From: Flectonema sp. DT1601
Taxonomy: Eukaryota; Euglenozoa; Diplonemea; Diplonemida; Diplonemidae
NCBI GenBank assembly: GCA_964019425.1
Contig: OZ025783.1
Span: 1-64,000 of the forward strand
DNA: 64,000 nt
Direction: 5' to 3'
The position numbers were made by a program, and so were the translations under genes. Positions 12,895 to 21,576 of this stretch are shown here, one piece after another. The notes beneath the pieces were generated by a model that ran no database searches, was not told the DNA's origin, and was given only the letters and a program-made list of their open reading frames with translations. The first letter of the stretch is position 1. Each line of letters starts with the position of its first letter.

Positions 12895-13225
12895 TCAAGT
12901 TGGACTTTGTACGGGACAGGCAGGCTTTGTACGGGAGAGGTTGGCTTTTATTAGTGGCTCCCCTTGGGGGGGGTTGGAGGGGGGGCTTGCGTTCCGCCAA
13001 GAACTTGGCGGAACGCAAGTTAGACTTTGTACGGGACAGGCAGACTTTGTACGGGGGAGGTTGGCTTTTATTAGTGGCTCCCCCCCCTTGGGGGGGGTTG
13101 GGGGGGGGGCTTGCACTCTTCCCAGCTTAATCATCCATTAGTAGCAAATTTGTTTTTCATACGGGAGAGGTTGGCTTTTATTAGTGGCTCCCCCCCCCTT
13201 GGGGGGGTTGGGGGGGGGTTAACTG
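12895..13225 (+). repeat. G/C-run module, tandem copies
   Basis: A module with the words TTTGTACGGGACAGGCAG, GAGGTTGGCTTTTATTAG, TGGCTCCCC, then a run of C, TTGG and long runs of G, is repeated about three times here. Further single copies lie at about 20118-20180 and 21888-21945. The C run and the following G runs can pair with each other. ORFs drawn across it are artefacts of homopolymer length. Confidence 0.75.
12986..13019. repeat. perfect 16-bp inverted repeat with 2-bp spacer
   Basis: CTTGCGTTCCGCCAAG at 12986-13001 is followed after AA by its exact reverse complement at 13004-13019. It lies between two G/C-run modules. The left half is the normal end of the module (it recurs with slight change near 13510, 20172 and 21937), so the palindrome probably formed by inverted joining of two module ends. 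Confidence 0.85.
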
Positions 13226-13812
13226 TTCGAGTTTGTACGTAAAATACAAATGTTTTGTATCATAGACGATAATTTAACATTAGTTCTGAGATACAGTGAC
13301 TAAAGGTAATGTTAGTGCAGGTATACACTCTGCGATTGACGTAAATACTTTACATTATAATAAATGTTTCTAACTTAGCTGCATACACATCTCTTTTTCC
13401 GTGTTGTCATTCAGTGCAGTACGGAATCGAGTTATTCAATTTTGAATTAATCGTGAGCCCTGGGAAACCAAAACCAGGGTATAATGTAATACGGCAGAGG
13501 GGGGGGGGGGCTTGCGTTCCGCCAAATTCCCCATCCCGTAGTTCTTCTCACATTTCTATTTTATTGAAAATAATGTAATGAACGATAACCTCAGTTCAAT
13601 TCTTAATTTTGTCTTAATTAGTTTAACAATACAAAATGGATGAAGATGGTCATTCCCTTATTAATATAACCAAATTCCTATATTTCCATCCCAGGGTCGC
13701 ACACATTGCAGATACAAGTTCGATAAACCTGTTGTGAATGGTTTATAAAATGCTCAGAATGAAGAAAAATAAAGTGGAAAGACAGGGGGGATGTGACTAA
13801 ATAAATAAAAAA
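13226..13812. other. non-coding stretch upstream of the LINE
   Basis: AT-rich sequence with one more G-run and the GCGTTCCGCCA word at about 13499-13525, and a phrase (ATTGCAGATACAAGTTCGATAAACC) that recurs as a diverged copy near 20275 and 22055. I see no gene. It is part of the repeat patchwork, interrupted by the LINE insertion at about 13813. Confidence 0.5.
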
Positions 13813-16191
13813 TGGAATCGACAAAGTGGATCAATGGTGTTTTGAAAACGACATGGCCTTATCAGTCTCCAAAACCTGTGCGCTTAAGATGAATGTTCGC
13901 TCGAAGGGCATAGTACTAAACGATACGTGTAATCGCGAACTGCTTTTCTCTAGATCTGTTGAGGAACGCATGCTTAAACTTGACTATGGTGACATCGAGA
14001 AGCATATCAATCTCAAATCACCCAGACCCATGCTTCAAAGTGGCGAAACTATTCTTGAAATTGGAGGAATCCCAATCAAGACACAAGAAGAACTCGACAA
14101 CTTGATGCTGCAATACGTCGTTCGTGAGGACAGCATTATGGTTGTGAGAACAATATTCAAAACTGCCTTTCTGTTACCGATAGTCGACTCAGTAAAATAC
14201 CTCGGGGTTCACATCGACGACAGGCTCACCTTCCACAAACAAGTAGGCAAGATTCACGAAGAATTAAAGAGGGGGATATCACTTCTGCAGTGCCTCCAGC
14301 CGTACGAACTGGACTACAAGACTCTTAACATGGTTAAGAACCTTTATGTAACCGCGAGAATCTCGTATGCGCTTGACAGTTTTGGTTGGCTGATAAGCAG
14401 CAGCGTTGACAGCATCGACTTCGAACTGAGGAAGGTCGCCAGACTGGTTACTGGATGCAGCAAGTGTACGCCAAGAGAGTTACTGTTGTGGGAGTCTGAC
14501 ATGTATCCTTTTAAACGTCAGATTGAAAAGCAGACAAAAATTGCGTACTACCGGTATAAAGCCATGACTTGGATACCTAATACAAACAGACTCGCCTCAA
14601 CACAAAGCTACTGGGCTGGCCTAATCCCTGGCACTGATAGTCAGCGTGAAAGCCAGTGCCTTGTGCAGCCTGACTCGATGGAACCCTGGGTATCTCCGAC
14701 GAACCTTAGGATTAGCAACAGCTGCGGATTTCCGAAGTCCGCGAACCCTGCGGTGGACAAAGAAAAGTTCATGTCGTACATTGGAACGTTGCCTCCTGTC
14801 GACATGGTAATCAACTGCGATGGCTCCTACTCTGCTTCCGGCGCGGCCGGTGCGGCTCATATTGCCAAGTCACGTAGCGGCCTTCGATCTGCTTACGCGT
14901 CTAGGCTTTATCAAGCTGACTGCAGCTACAGGGCTGAACAACATGCTCTGAAGAACGCGGCTAGACATCTGAGAACAGTGTTTAGCAAAGATCGTTCAAT
15001 GAAATCTGTGAGGATATTCACGGACTCAAAATCCCTTCTGGATGAACTGCTGGGTGGAAGGTGCAGACAGAGGAATACCGAGTCCCTCAAGATACTGGAA
15101 TACCTGCGCATGTGCGAGATGAAAGTGCATTTGCAATTCATCCCCTCGCACATTGGAATCGAGTTTCACGATGAAGTTGACGCGCTTGCAAAGGAAGCAG
15201 CGCACAACAAGAACATCCGACCTGTGCTAGTCAAAGGCACGTACTTCTCGCGATCATCACATGTGAAGCGCTGCATCAAAAAGGATCTGCTTAACGTGAG
15301 TGGTTACACCTGCTACAAACACCTCATCAGAGGCCGTTCCGTTAAATACCCTCCTGGGATGGAAAGAGCCGACGAGATAAGGATAGCGAACTTCCGGACA
15401 GGATGTCACCCGCTAATTCAGAACTGGCGCAAGACGATCGACTGCCCATTTTGTGGCGAACCGTCCTCACAGGTTCACCTGCTGCAGGGATGTCAATCTC
15501 CCAAACTCGACTCTGCCAGGTTCAAAATCCTGGGCTTCTCAACACTGACCGGCAAGTGGGATCGCGATCGAGAACTTATTATTGCCAACGAAATTCCTAA
15601 CCTTGAAGCTCTCTTCACTTTGGCGTGGCTTCCATCACTCGCGTTGATCATAAGGTGGATGGAACAAACATCTAACCTTAGACTTTGGAAGTAAAGTAGG
15701 TGACATGTAGTCGCCAATATCAATTTGTTATTATTTTAGTATTTTCATCATTATCAATCATCTCCTGGTTGGGTAACTGCACATCACCTTCGGTGTTGTC
15801 GCAGTGTCTCATCCAACACTCCTGTCTCCTTCTTCTCCTATTCTCCTTATAAATTTCTCTTGAGGGCAGGCCTTCGGGCTGTTCAAGTGGTCTTTGACCA
15901 CCGCTCTAGTTATATGCTCGACTCTTTGTTTTCCTTATCGATGGTAGGAATGGTAACCGAATTAGCTTCGTGTGTCCAATTTCAAGGACGCGTGACCATT
16001 TATTTTTTCCGTTGCCGCTCTTCTTACGTCCTCAGGCGGAGCCTACCTATGTTTCCCGTGTTTTCCAATTTGTCAGACTTAAGTCAAAAAGAAAGTATTA
16101 AAGAAAGACAAAACAAAGAAGTGAAAAGAACAAAAACAAAGAGTCTGGAAGCACAAACGAGTGTAACCAAAAAAAGAAAAAAAAAAAAAAA
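13813..16191 (+). mobile_element. 5'-truncated non-LTR retrotransposon (LINE) with RNase H
   Basis: The element begins abruptly inside a reverse-transcriptase reading frame right after an A-rich stretch, which is the usual picture of a 5'-truncated LINE. The catalytic palm of the transcriptase and any endonuclease are absent. The frame ends at 15694 and is followed by about 470 bp of 3' sequence rich in T and C and then an A-rich tail ending near 16191. Having RNase H after the transcriptase places it near the I/ingi-type LINEs. The A-rich tail abuts a tRNA-Leu-like sequence. I did not find a convincing target-site duplication by eye. Confidence 0.8.
13826..15694 (+). CDS. LINE polyprotein C-terminal part: RT thumb, RNase H, CCHC finger
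   Basis: The open frame (622 codons from the first ATG) is the rear part of a LINE ORF2. Residues 1-20 match the end of the RT fingers/palm region, including ALSVSKT. The motif KYLGVHIDDRLTF at about residue 130 starts the RT thumb. An RNase H domain follows at about 325-470 with the expected acidic residues: D in NCDGSYS, E in YRAEQHAL, D in FTDSKS, and D in EVDALAKEA. A C-terminal finger, C-x2-C-x7-H-x4-C in CPFCGEPSSQVHLLQGC, is typical of such LINEs. Between the ALSVSKT and KYLGV motifs sit about 105 residues where 30-40 are usual; part of the excess resembles a PDZ fold (GETILEIGGIPIKTQEELDN). The frame is intact over its length but cannot encode an active enzyme without the missing 5' part. 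Confidence 0.85.
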   Translation: MDQWCFENDMALSVSKTCALKMNVRSKGIVLNDTCNRELLFSRSVEERMLKLDYGDIEKHINLKSPRPMLQSGETILEIGGIPIKTQEELDNLMLQYVVREDSIMVVRTIFKTAFLLPIVDSVKYLGVHIDDRLTFHKQVGKIHEELKRGISLLQCLQPYELDYKTLNMVKNLYVTARISYALDSFGWLISSSVDSIDFELRKVARLVTGCSKCTPRELLLWESDMYPFKRQIEKQTKIAYYRYKAMTWIPNTNRLASTQSYWAGLIPGTDSQRESQCLVQPDSMEPWVSPTNLRISNSCGFPKSANPAVDKEKFMSYIGTLPPVDMVINCDGSYSASGAAGAAHIAKSRSGLRSAYASRLYQADCSYRAEQHALKNAARHLRTVFSKDRSMKSVRIFTDSKSLLDELLGGRCRQRNTESLKILEYLRMCEMKVHLQFIPSHIGIEFHDEVDALAKEAAHNKNIRPVLVKGTYFSRSSHVKRCIKKDLLNVSGYTCYKHLIRGRSVKYPPGMERADEIRIANFRTGCHPLIQNWRKTIDCPFCGEPSSQVHLLQGCQSPKLDSARFKILGFSTLTGKWDRDRELIIANEIPNLEALFTLAWLPSLALIIRWMEQTSNLRLWK

Positions 16192-16205
16192 TGGAAAATC
16201 CCAGG

Positions 16206-16287
16206 GCCTGCATAGCCGAGTGGATATGGTCACCGACCTTAAGTCTATTCGGTAGCCGTGGCACGGGTTCAATTCCCTGTTACGGCA
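16206..16287 (+). tRNA. tRNA-Leu(UAA)-like pol III sequence, probably decayed
   Basis: TAGCCGAGTGG fits the pol III A box exactly and GGTTCAATTCC fits the B box, with spacing expected for a long-variable-arm tRNA. The D arm (GCC/GGT) forms, and a TTAA lies where a Leu UAA anticodon would be. A run of T follows directly after, as a pol III terminator would. Against a working tRNA: only about four of seven acceptor pairs form, and the anticodon stem ACCGA/TCGGT closes an oversized loop. It is either a tRNA pseudogene or the head of a SINE. Shorter copies lie near 21143 and 22908. Confidence 0.45.
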
Positions 16288-16566
16288 TATTTTTTGTGTT
16301 TTTCAACCAGGAAAATTAGTAAGAAGAAAACAGCAAGGAAAAGAGTACAAATTTTGTTAGTAAGTGGTATGGTTTTGAAATTGTGGGTGTATGGTTGCCA
16401 ATTTGGTAAAAAAAAAATTCTTCAGAAAAAAATTTTCCTTTATAATATTTTCTGAAAAATTTTATTTTTTCAATTTTTTTTGCTATAGGTTTTTGCTACA
16501 GATCTCCTAAAAAAGATGGGAAGAAAAGTAATAAATGAATAATAAAAAGATTGCGATGAGGATACA

Positions 16567-16627
16567 AAATTGGACTTAACTTAACGCGAGCGAAGCGAGC
16601 GTAAAGTTAAGTCCAATTTTGTATCCT
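16567..16627. repeat. hairpin element, copy 1
   Basis: A 19-bp arm (ACAAAATTGGACTTAACTT) and its exact reverse complement flank a short GC-rich centre of GCGAGC words. Nearly the same hairpin occurs at about 21268-21335 and 23029-23098, where a few changes are partly compensated as G-T pairs. In all three places it is followed by GGACGGGTACCTAGC, an AACAGACGTGACTTGGTTGT phrase and then an 8-mer array. Confidence 0.85.
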
Positions 16628-16757
16628 GGACGGGTACCTAGCTAGACACAGGGAATAAAAACAGACGTGACTTGGTTGTAAAAATAAGGTTTGTTCAGAA
16701 AGATTTAAAAAAAAAAAATTGTGTGCGAGCAACGCGAGCCTGGAAGGGGTATCTCTA

Positions 16758-16981
16758 GTGCGGGTTTGCGGGTTTGCGGGTTTGCGGGTTTGCGGGTTTG
16801 CGGGTTTGCGGGTTTGCGGGTTTGCGGGTTTGCGGGTTTGCGGGTTTGCGGGTTTGCGGGTTTGCGGGTTTGCGGGTTTGCGGGTTTGCGGGTTTGCGGG
16901 TTTGCGGGTTTGCGGGTTTGCGGGTTTGCGGGTTTGCAAGTTTGCGGGTTTGCGGGTTTGCGGGTTTGCGGGTTTGCGGGT
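16758..16981 (+). repeat. TTTGCGGG array, second copy (about 28 units)
   Basis: The array begins right after the tag GAAGGGGTATCTCTAGTGC, the same tag that precedes the arrays at 21460 and 23221. One unit near 16936 reads TTTGCAAG, and all others look perfect. On its right it runs straight into GC-rich sequence coding glutamines on the minus strand. Confidence 0.95.
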
Positions 16982-18047
16982 TGCATCTGTTGCTGCTGCT
17001 GTTGTTGCTGTTGGTGCAGTTGCGCCTTCAAATCTGCTAACTCCTTCGCCTGCTGATGGCCCTGGGCTAACATCATCTCACGGAACTCCGCCGACCCCGA
17101 CCGCTCCTGGCTTCGCTGTTGCTGTTGCTGTTGCTGGGCCTGTTGTTTTGATACCGTCTGCCGGAGTCTCGCAAGCTCTTCGATACTCTTCTCGGTGATG
17201 CCTTGTTGCTCCGCCAGCTGTGCGCGGAGTTGGGTGACTTGTTCGTCGCTTCTCTGCTGTTGCCCTTTTTGCATTCGGGACAATTCATCCTGCTGTCCCA
17301 GCAAGATGCTCTGGTGGTGTTGTTGTTCCTGCTGCTGCTTCTCCTGCTGCTCCAACCGTCCAACCTGCGATCGCACCACCGCCTCCACCGATCCCTGACG
17401 CTGAGCCACTTGCTGCAACGCCTGTCCCGTCTCCGCCTTCACTCCGGCCAAACGCCGATCCGCTCCCAGCGCGTACTCCTGGGTGGCTTGATAAAGCCCA
17501 CCCAATCCTTCCTCCGAGGTCTGGTGCCTCGCTGCCAACCCGCGGAGCACTTCGTCCGCCTCCACCGTAGTGACGTAGTCACTCATCGCCACGTCCATCG
17601 CCCCGTCGACGTCGTAAAACGTTTCCCGCAAACCCGCAAAGTTTCGCCCGACGGAGGCGAAAGCAGCCGGACTTTGTTCGCGGATGTCGGGCCGTCCAAG
17701 TCCGACATCCCCACCAAAAACGTACTAAACTGCGTTGGCCTTTCTTCAGCCAACACAGTCAGCAAGACAAAGACACCCCGTGCCGATGCCCTGCCGATCA
17801 CTGCCCTCTCGGTCTTCAAAAAACGAGCCAGCAGCTCGTCCGCAAACCACCTCTCACCACTCATGTCGTCCGCCTTTTCCGACGGCATCCACCAGAACCT
17901 CCCTTCTGCCTCCGACATACCTATCGCTTTTAGTGCGGCTTCCTTCCGCGCTCTCAAATCTACGTGGCCTTTTCTTGGGTGTGCCAACCCGGTGCCTTGC
18001 ACCCACAACGACAGAAGACTCGTCGGCATCGAGAATTCATATGACAT
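16982..18047 (-). pseudogene. GC-rich Gln-rich coiled-coil ORF region, unidentified
   Basis: On the minus strand, from an ATG at 18047, a coding-like region of about 350 codons runs leftward. Its GC content and codon choice (GCG, CTG, GAG, CAG) are far richer than in the AT-rich genes right of 27 kb. The first part begins MSYEFSMPTSLL and contains WWMPSEKAD; the later part is a coiled coil with long glutamine runs, and it then reads into the adjacent 8-mer array, giving an Asn-Pro-Gln-Thr-Arg-Lys-Pro-Ala repeat tail. The region appears broken, with about one break, so I treat it as a fossil. I recognise no family; a mobile-element or virus-like structural protein is possible but unproven. It lies between two pieces of 8-mer array, as if inserted into one. 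Confidence 0.4.
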
Positions 18048-18426
18048 TATTTCAAACTTAAATGTACAAGTATGAAAAAACCCTGTGATAAAGCGTAATG
18101 AATGACAAAATGGAAAAGTTAAACGATGAATAATTTTCTGATATATTGAGGGACACGTTCCCAAGGATAACTTGTAATAATGCAAGCTTGTTTTACAACA
18201 CACGGAATTTGCACATCTGAAACAATTGTTAAATGTAAAATGCCTTATCTAGAGACAGTGTCTGCAGCCAGGTCGGCGCAACACTTTTTGCCCATGATCG
18301 GACTCGTCTAAATTGAGGAAAAATGATCGAAGATGAGAACTCAAACTTCGTTGCACACTAGAGCAGAAAAGACAAAGGATGATATTACGTAATTTAAAAC
18401 TGCCATTTGCAAGGTTCCCAAGGAAA
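18048..18426. other. AT-rich stretch between the GC-rich ORF and the third array
   Basis: No gene is visible. The AT content changes sharply at about 18048 from the GC-rich ORF region. It ends directly in the array at 18427. It would be the upstream region of the minus-strand ORF if that was ever expressed. Confidence 0.4.
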
Positions 18427-18502
18427 GGTTTGCGGGTTTGCGGGTTTGCGGGTTTGCGGGTTTGCGGGTTTGCGGGTTTGCGGGTTTGCGGGTTTGCGGG
18501 TT
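18427..18502 (+). repeat. TTTGCGGG array, third copy (about 9 units)
   Basis: Perfect 8-mer units end in the same right-hand tag (TTTCTCCTATATAATTGTCA) that follows the 11.7-kb array. It has no left-hand tag of its own, while the array ending at 16981 has a left tag and no right tag. The two together look like the halves of one array. Confidence 0.93.
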
Positions 18503-19560
18503 TCTCCTATATAATTGTCAGCATTGGGGATATTTTGGGTTCTGAGGAAATCCACCAAGTCCTGGGCCAGGTACCCAGGTACCCAGGCCAGGCCTCACCT
18601 AATTACACACTAATTCTTCTTTGCATTCCCGCAAGAAGGTCTGGTTCTAAGTGCAACATAAGTGTTGACTGGTGCCACGCATTACGGAAAGAAAAGTAGC
18701 GTTGCATATTGACCTGTAGCAAGTCGGCGCTACCAAATGACAGTCTGATGATCCACGGCGGGCGTTTGCAGAAAGAAATTTGCCTTTGTCACGGAATTTT
18801 TTTTTTTTTTTTTACCACTTTTTGCGCCACTCACCTCCAAAAAAACATGAGTAAATCTTTTTTTATGGTTATCTCTCGATCTATCGGCCCCGAAAAGTCT
18901 TCACAAATTTCTGTGTGGAGAAAAAAGTTTTGCAGTTGTTTGCCAGTCAAAACTTACGCAGCACTGTAAGCTGGCCAGGCCTAGCTACTTCCGTACTGGG
19001 AATGAGGCTTCTGTTTCTTCCTGCTAGCAGGCCTGGTGCTAAGTGCTACGTAATAGTGCCACGCATTGCAGGAATAATATTAGGTCGCCCAGAAGTGCTA
19101 TGTAAGCGCCAGGCCTAGCTACTTCCGTACTGAGAATGAGGCTTCTGTTTCTTCCCGCAAGCAGGCCTGGTGCTGGTGCTAAGTGCTACGTAAGTGTTGA
19201 ATGGTGTCACGCATTACGGGAAGAAAGGTAGAGTGTTGCATGTTAACCTGTTGCAGGTTGGCACTACCAAATGACCTGATGACCCACGGGGGGGCGTTTG
19301 CGGAAAGAGAATTGCTGCTTTTGCATGGGATTTTGTTTTTTTTTTTTTTTACTGCTTTTTGTGCCACTCACTTCCAGAAATCATGGTTACACCTTTTTTA
19401 TGGTTATCCCTTGGCCTATCGATCTCGAAAAGGCTTCACAAATCCCTGAGGAGAATAGGTTTTAGAGTTTTGGTGCCAAGCTGTCTTTTTGTTATGGTTT
19501 AGACAATTTGGGTTTTAATAAATAATTCCTTTCATTTTTGCCACCTTTCTGCAACCAATG
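18503..19560 (+). repeat. array-flanking interspersed repeat, copy 2 with internal duplication
   Basis: This matches the sequence after the large array (11876 on) with insertions. A block containing CTTCCGTACTG, GAATGAGGCTTCTGT and GGCCTGGTGCTAAGTG is present twice in tandem, at about 18972-19050 and 19108-19190, and in more distant form at about 18570-18650. Short ORFs here do not resemble proteins. Confidence 0.7.
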
Positions 19561-19574
19561 CTTATGTAGCACCC

Positions 19575-19835
19575 CTGAGCAAATTTTGGCTGCTAATTTT
19601 CTTCTTGCAAGCAAATTTTAGCTGCTGATTCTCTTCCCGCAAGCAAATTTTAGCTGCTTATTTCTTTCTTGCAGGCAAATTTTAGCTGCTGATTCTCTTC
19701 CCGCAAGCAAATCTTAGCTGCTAATTTTCTTCCCGCAAGCAAATTTTAGCTGCTTATTTTCTTCCCGCAAGCAAATTTTAGCTGCTTACTTTTTTCCTGC
19801 AAACAAATTTAAGCTGCCAATTTTCTTCAGTAGGA
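19575..19835 (+). repeat. minisatellite of about 33 bp, seven to eight copies
   Basis: Copies of a unit built from GCAAATTTTAGCTGCTGATT and CTCTTCCCGCAA follow each other with small changes (cttcttgcaa, ctttcttgcagg, ttttcctgcaaa). The surrounding repeat at 12420-12460 has one copy of this unit (GCAAATTTAAGCTGCCAATT), so the local array arose by expansion of a single unit. Confidence 0.85.
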
Positions 19836-20885
19836 AGTAAGTAAGATTTATTTTTGCCTAAGGAAAAATGCTGGATTTTTGTGCCCGAGCAGGTCTAAAA
19901 AAGATGGGTAACTTTTTCCTTCTTAATGAGTTTTGGGTTTTAGGTGCCAAGCTGTGAAAAAGCAATCTTTGATTTCATTTCTTTTTGGGTAAAGGGTCTT
20001 TCCTACACAAATAGTTTCAGAACTAACCATTCTTTACAAAACCCAAAATGGCTGTAAACCGTCCAAGTTCGACCTTGGGTGAGGGCATTTTTGTTTTTTC
20101 TTGATTCTTTTTCAGGAGGTTGGCCTTTATTAGTGGCTCCCCCCCCTTGGGGGGGGTTGGGGGGGGGCTGCGTTCCGCCATCCCATAGTCTTCCCACATT
20201 TCTATTTTATTGGAAATAATGAATGATAACCTTATTAATATAACTAAATTCCTATATTCCCAGGGTCGCACACATGCAGATACAGGTTCGATAAACCTGT
20301 TGTAAAATACTTCCAAATGTAACAAACAGATAACCTAAGCCACATATCCAATCATCATAAACCTAGCCGTCGTTTTCGTGCTAGCATATTAATATAACAA
20401 CAACTACAGATATCTTTCAGAAAAACAAAAACAAAGGACTTGATAAAACAGGGTGCAGTGTGCATTTTCAGCTAAGGGAGGACATTTTTCATTTGTCGTC
20501 CCGTTGGGACAGAAAAGTAATAAATAAATAAGAAATTGCGAAAAAAAAAAGAAATTGCTTATATATAACGTTTATTTATTTATTTTTATTTTATTTCTTT
20601 TTTTCATGTTTGATTATTTCCTCTTCATATTATTTTTTTTTTTTTTTTCTGCCTCTCCCTTAATCCTGTTCGTTTCTTTGAAACGAAAATTCATTTGAAT
20701 ATTATTCCTTCGTCAGCATCTTTCATTGTCGCCCTTTGGGCCTGTTAAAAAAAAAAAAAAAAAAAAAAAAAAGAAAGTTTACATCGGGAATAGGGCAGGA
20801 GCCAAAAGCTCCCAGTCCGTTACTTCCCACCTTTTCGAAAACTAATTTATAAATAAAAATTGCAGAAAAGTAATAATAATAAAAA

Positions 20886-21130
20886 GTTGCGATATCCCAG
20901 GGGTAGTGGTATAACCTTCGCCCTGGGGCTGGGTGATCGCTGGTTCGACCCCCTGCCACTGCAATAACCCATCGCGCCCGTACACGCAATTAGTTCAAAT
21001 CCCGCGCCCGAAGGGCGTCCAGGGTAGGCACCTGGTAGACTCTCCTACATTAAGACTGGAGGGAAGGGAAAATGGAAGGATTTCCATAAAGAGGCTAAGA
21101 ACACACAAATAAATAAATAAAAAAAAAAAA
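20886..21130 (+). mobile_element. tRNA-headed SINE, copy 1
   Basis: The head begins GTTGCGATATCCCAGGGG, with a near-match A box (TATCCCAGGGG, one mismatch) and a perfect B box (GGTTCGACCCC). Acceptor-like ends TTGC and GCAA can pair. After the head comes a body of about 130 bp containing GAAGGGCGTCCAGGGTAGG and then an A-rich tail with AAATAAATAAATAA words. That is the classical plan of a SINE. The anticodon region (CGCCC-loop-GGGTG) lacks the conserved T before the anticodon, so it is not a working tRNA. Confidence 0.75.
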
Positions 21131-21142
21131 GAAAATCCCAGG

Positions 21143-21210
21143 GCTGCACAGCCGAGTGGATACCTTAAATCTCTTCGGTAGCCGTGGCAAGGGTTCAATT
21201 CCCAGGCACA
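21143..21210 (+). repeat. tRNA-Leu-like sequence, shortened copy 2
   Basis: CAGCCGAGTGG and GGTTCAATTCC correspond to the A and B boxes of the sequence at 16206, with one change in the A box and about 15 bases lost from the D/anticodon and acceptor regions. It follows directly after the A-rich tail of the SINE and is followed by a run of T. Confidence 0.6.
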
Positions 21211-21267
21211 TTTTTTGTGTTTTTCAACCAGAAAAATTAGTAAGAAGAAAGTAGCAAGGAAAAGGGT

Positions 21268-21335
21268 ACAAAATTGGACTTAACTTAACGCGAGCGAAGC
21301 GAGCGTAAAGTTAAGTTCAAATTTGTACCCTGGAC
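21268..21335. repeat. hairpin element, copy 2
   Basis: The arms GGTACAAAATTGGACTTAAC and their near reverse complement flank the same GCGAGC-rich centre as at 16567. A few base changes disturb the arm compared with copy 1. Confidence 0.8.
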
Positions 21336-21458
21336 GGGTACCTAGCCAGGGAATAAAAACAGACGTGACTTGGTTGTAAAAATAATGTTTGTTCAGAAAG
21401 CTTAAAAAAAAAAAGTTGTGTGCGAGCAACGCGAGCCTGGAAGGGGTATCTCTAGTGC

Positions 21459-21576
21459 AGGTTTGCGGGTTTGCGGGTTTGCGGGTTTGCGGGTTTGCGG
21501 GTTTGCGGGTTTGCGGGTTTGCGGGTTTGCGGGTTTGCGGGTTTGCGGGTTTGCGGGTTTGCGGGTTTGCGGGTTA
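21459..21576 (+). repeat. TTTGCGGG array, fourth copy (about 14 units)
   Basis: Perfect units follow the tag GAAGGGGTATCTCTAGTGC. The right edge runs into GTTAGTAATTTTTTTCTACAG, a phrase related to that found near 16490, and not into the tag that follows the arrays at 11875 and 18502. Confidence 0.95.

Larger units (their letters stand above)
19912..21575 (+). repeat. large direct duplication, copy A
   Basis: From the phrase TTTTTCCTTCTTAATGAG onward, the order is: GAAAAAGCAATCTTTGATTT, G/C-run module, a GTCGTCCCGTTGGGAC hairpin, a TTCGTTTCTTTGAAACGAA palindrome, a poly(A) run near 20747-20772, a SINE, a tRNA-Leu-like piece, the 61-bp hairpin, and an 8-mer array. The same order recurs at 21759-23240 with only small substitutions and homopolymer differences, so this is a recent duplication. 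Confidence 0.9.

Noticed and set aside
13826-14200. Kinetoplastid origin because of the ingi-like RNase H LINE
   Set aside because: Nine cis-spliced introns over 30 kb do not fit trypanosomatids. LINEs with RNase H are widespread.
20892-20967. Working tRNA-Pro gene in the SINE head
   Set aside because: The anticodon loop lacks the conserved T33, the T stem has a mismatch, and the sequence runs on into a body and A tail without a T-run terminator.
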